NCBI RefSeq assembly: GCF_001011035.1
Contig: NZ_CP011492.1
Location: 2,363,501-2,427,500 of the forward strand
Source: Streptomyces sp. CNQ-509
GTDB lineage: Bacteria > Actinomycetota > Actinomycetes > Streptomycetales > Streptomycetaceae
Direction: 5' to 3'
DNA: 64,000 bases
Shown one piece after another: positions 63,631-64,000 of the stretch. Below the pieces are notes generated by a model that had not been told where the DNA came from, did no database searches, and worked only from the letters and a program-made list of their open reading frames with translations. Every line of letters begins with the position of its first letter. The stretch's first letter is position 1. Both the position numbers and the translations under genes were made by a program.

Positions 63631-64000
63631 AACCTCCCTCTGACAATCCTCGCCGACGCCGGGGTGCGGAACGACCCGCTCTTCGGCGGCATCGCGTGGC
63701 ACGGCTACGCCGGCGACCCGGCGGTCGGCAGCCAGGTGCACCAGCAGTACCCGGACGTCCCGCAGTTCAGCACCGAGCACTCCGGCGGCACCTGGATCGG
63801 CAACCAGCACAACGAGGACATGGCCGACATCGTCACCTACACCCGCAACTGGAGCGGCACCGTGGTCAAGTGGAGCCTCGCGCTCAACCAGGACATGGGC
63901 CCGCACAACGGCGGCTGCGGCACCTGCACGGGCCTGGTCACGGTCCAGGAGGGCGGCCCGCGGGCGGGTCAGGTCGACAACACCATCGAGTACTACACCA
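63631..64000 (+). pseudogene. 5'-truncated GH30 glucanase fragment (runs off window)
   Basis: The open frame begins after a TAG at 63628-63630 and continues to the window end. Its first codons already read TILADAGVRNDPLFGGIAWH, then QFSTEHSGGTWIGNQHNED, WSGTVVKWSLALNQDMGPHN and GCGTCTGLVTV. This is the C-terminal half of a family 30 glycoside hydrolase, including the EHSGG nucleophile region. The N-terminal half, signal peptide and start codon are absent; upstream is the UvrA-like promoter region. It is a gene fragment left by a deletion or rearrangement. Confidence 0.75.

Overview
The window reads as chromosomal DNA from a Streptomyces-like actinomycete. GC content is very high with a strong third-position GC bias, and GTG and TTG starts and 1-8 base stop/start overlaps are common. 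The gene content is typical of that group: ROK regulator, FtsX-type permeases, dynamin-like GTPases, an LAXTG surface protein, and a PknG/GlnH/GlnX locus. It is mostly gene-dense, with several patches of visible gene decay.

Layout. 0-9 kb: the end of a GH84 beta-N-acetylglucosaminidase faces an operon on the minus strand (ROK regulator, sugar-binding lipoprotein, two ABC permeases, GH4 6-phospho-glycosidase, BadF-type sugar kinase). No ABC ATPase is present, so a shared one is probably used. 9-11 kb: an MscS channel and an HNH endonuclease. 11.2-21.6 kb: a signalling operon with GlnX-like membrane protein, GlnH-like binding protein, coiled-coil protein, PknG-type kinase, PP2C phosphatase, VWA protein and FHA protein. 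Three of these carry Cys-pair zinc-ribbon-like segments. 21.8-26.6 kb: a trypco2 gene beside a broken trypsin-like protease, followed by what looks like a second, decayed paralogous set (PknG C-terminal part without kinase domain, VWA fragment, truncated GlnX-like protein, frameshifted binding lipoprotein).

26.6-41.6 kb: a two-gene ABC exporter, a virginiamycin B lyase homologue, a truncated haemoglobin, a large FtsX/MacB-type exporter (two giant permeases and an ATPase), 13 copies of a 15-bp tandem repeat, a conserved hypothetical, a thioesterase and the ABC-F factor EttA. 41.9-49.0 kb: a thioester-domain LAXTG surface protein, an SSB-like protein and two dynamin/YfjP-like GTPases. 49.3-53.9 kb: tRNA-Arg(TCT), then a region that looks lower in GC and is bounded by a 26-bp direct repeat. 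It carries a DUF3494 (ice-binding-like) secreted protein ending in twelve DKCKHH repeats, and a DUF5819/HTTM pair that resembles the SdpA/SdpB arrangement.

54-64 kb: a decayed APC permease, an LPG-synthase-type flippase, a decayed small gene, and an FAD/NAD(P)-binding protein overlapping a fumarase-superfamily lyase. This last pair matches the CreE/CreD aspartate-nitrosuccinate (nitrous acid) module. A DUF6907-like coiled-coil protein, a UvrA-like ABC protein and a 5'-truncated GH30 fragment follow.

Strongest leads for new biology: the DKCKHH-repeat protein with its SdpAB-like neighbours on a small island; the orphan CreE/CreD-like pair; and the zinc-ribbon/PknG/PP2C/VWA/FHA hub with its decaying duplicate. 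All functions are inferred from sequence motifs and context by reading alone; no database search was run.
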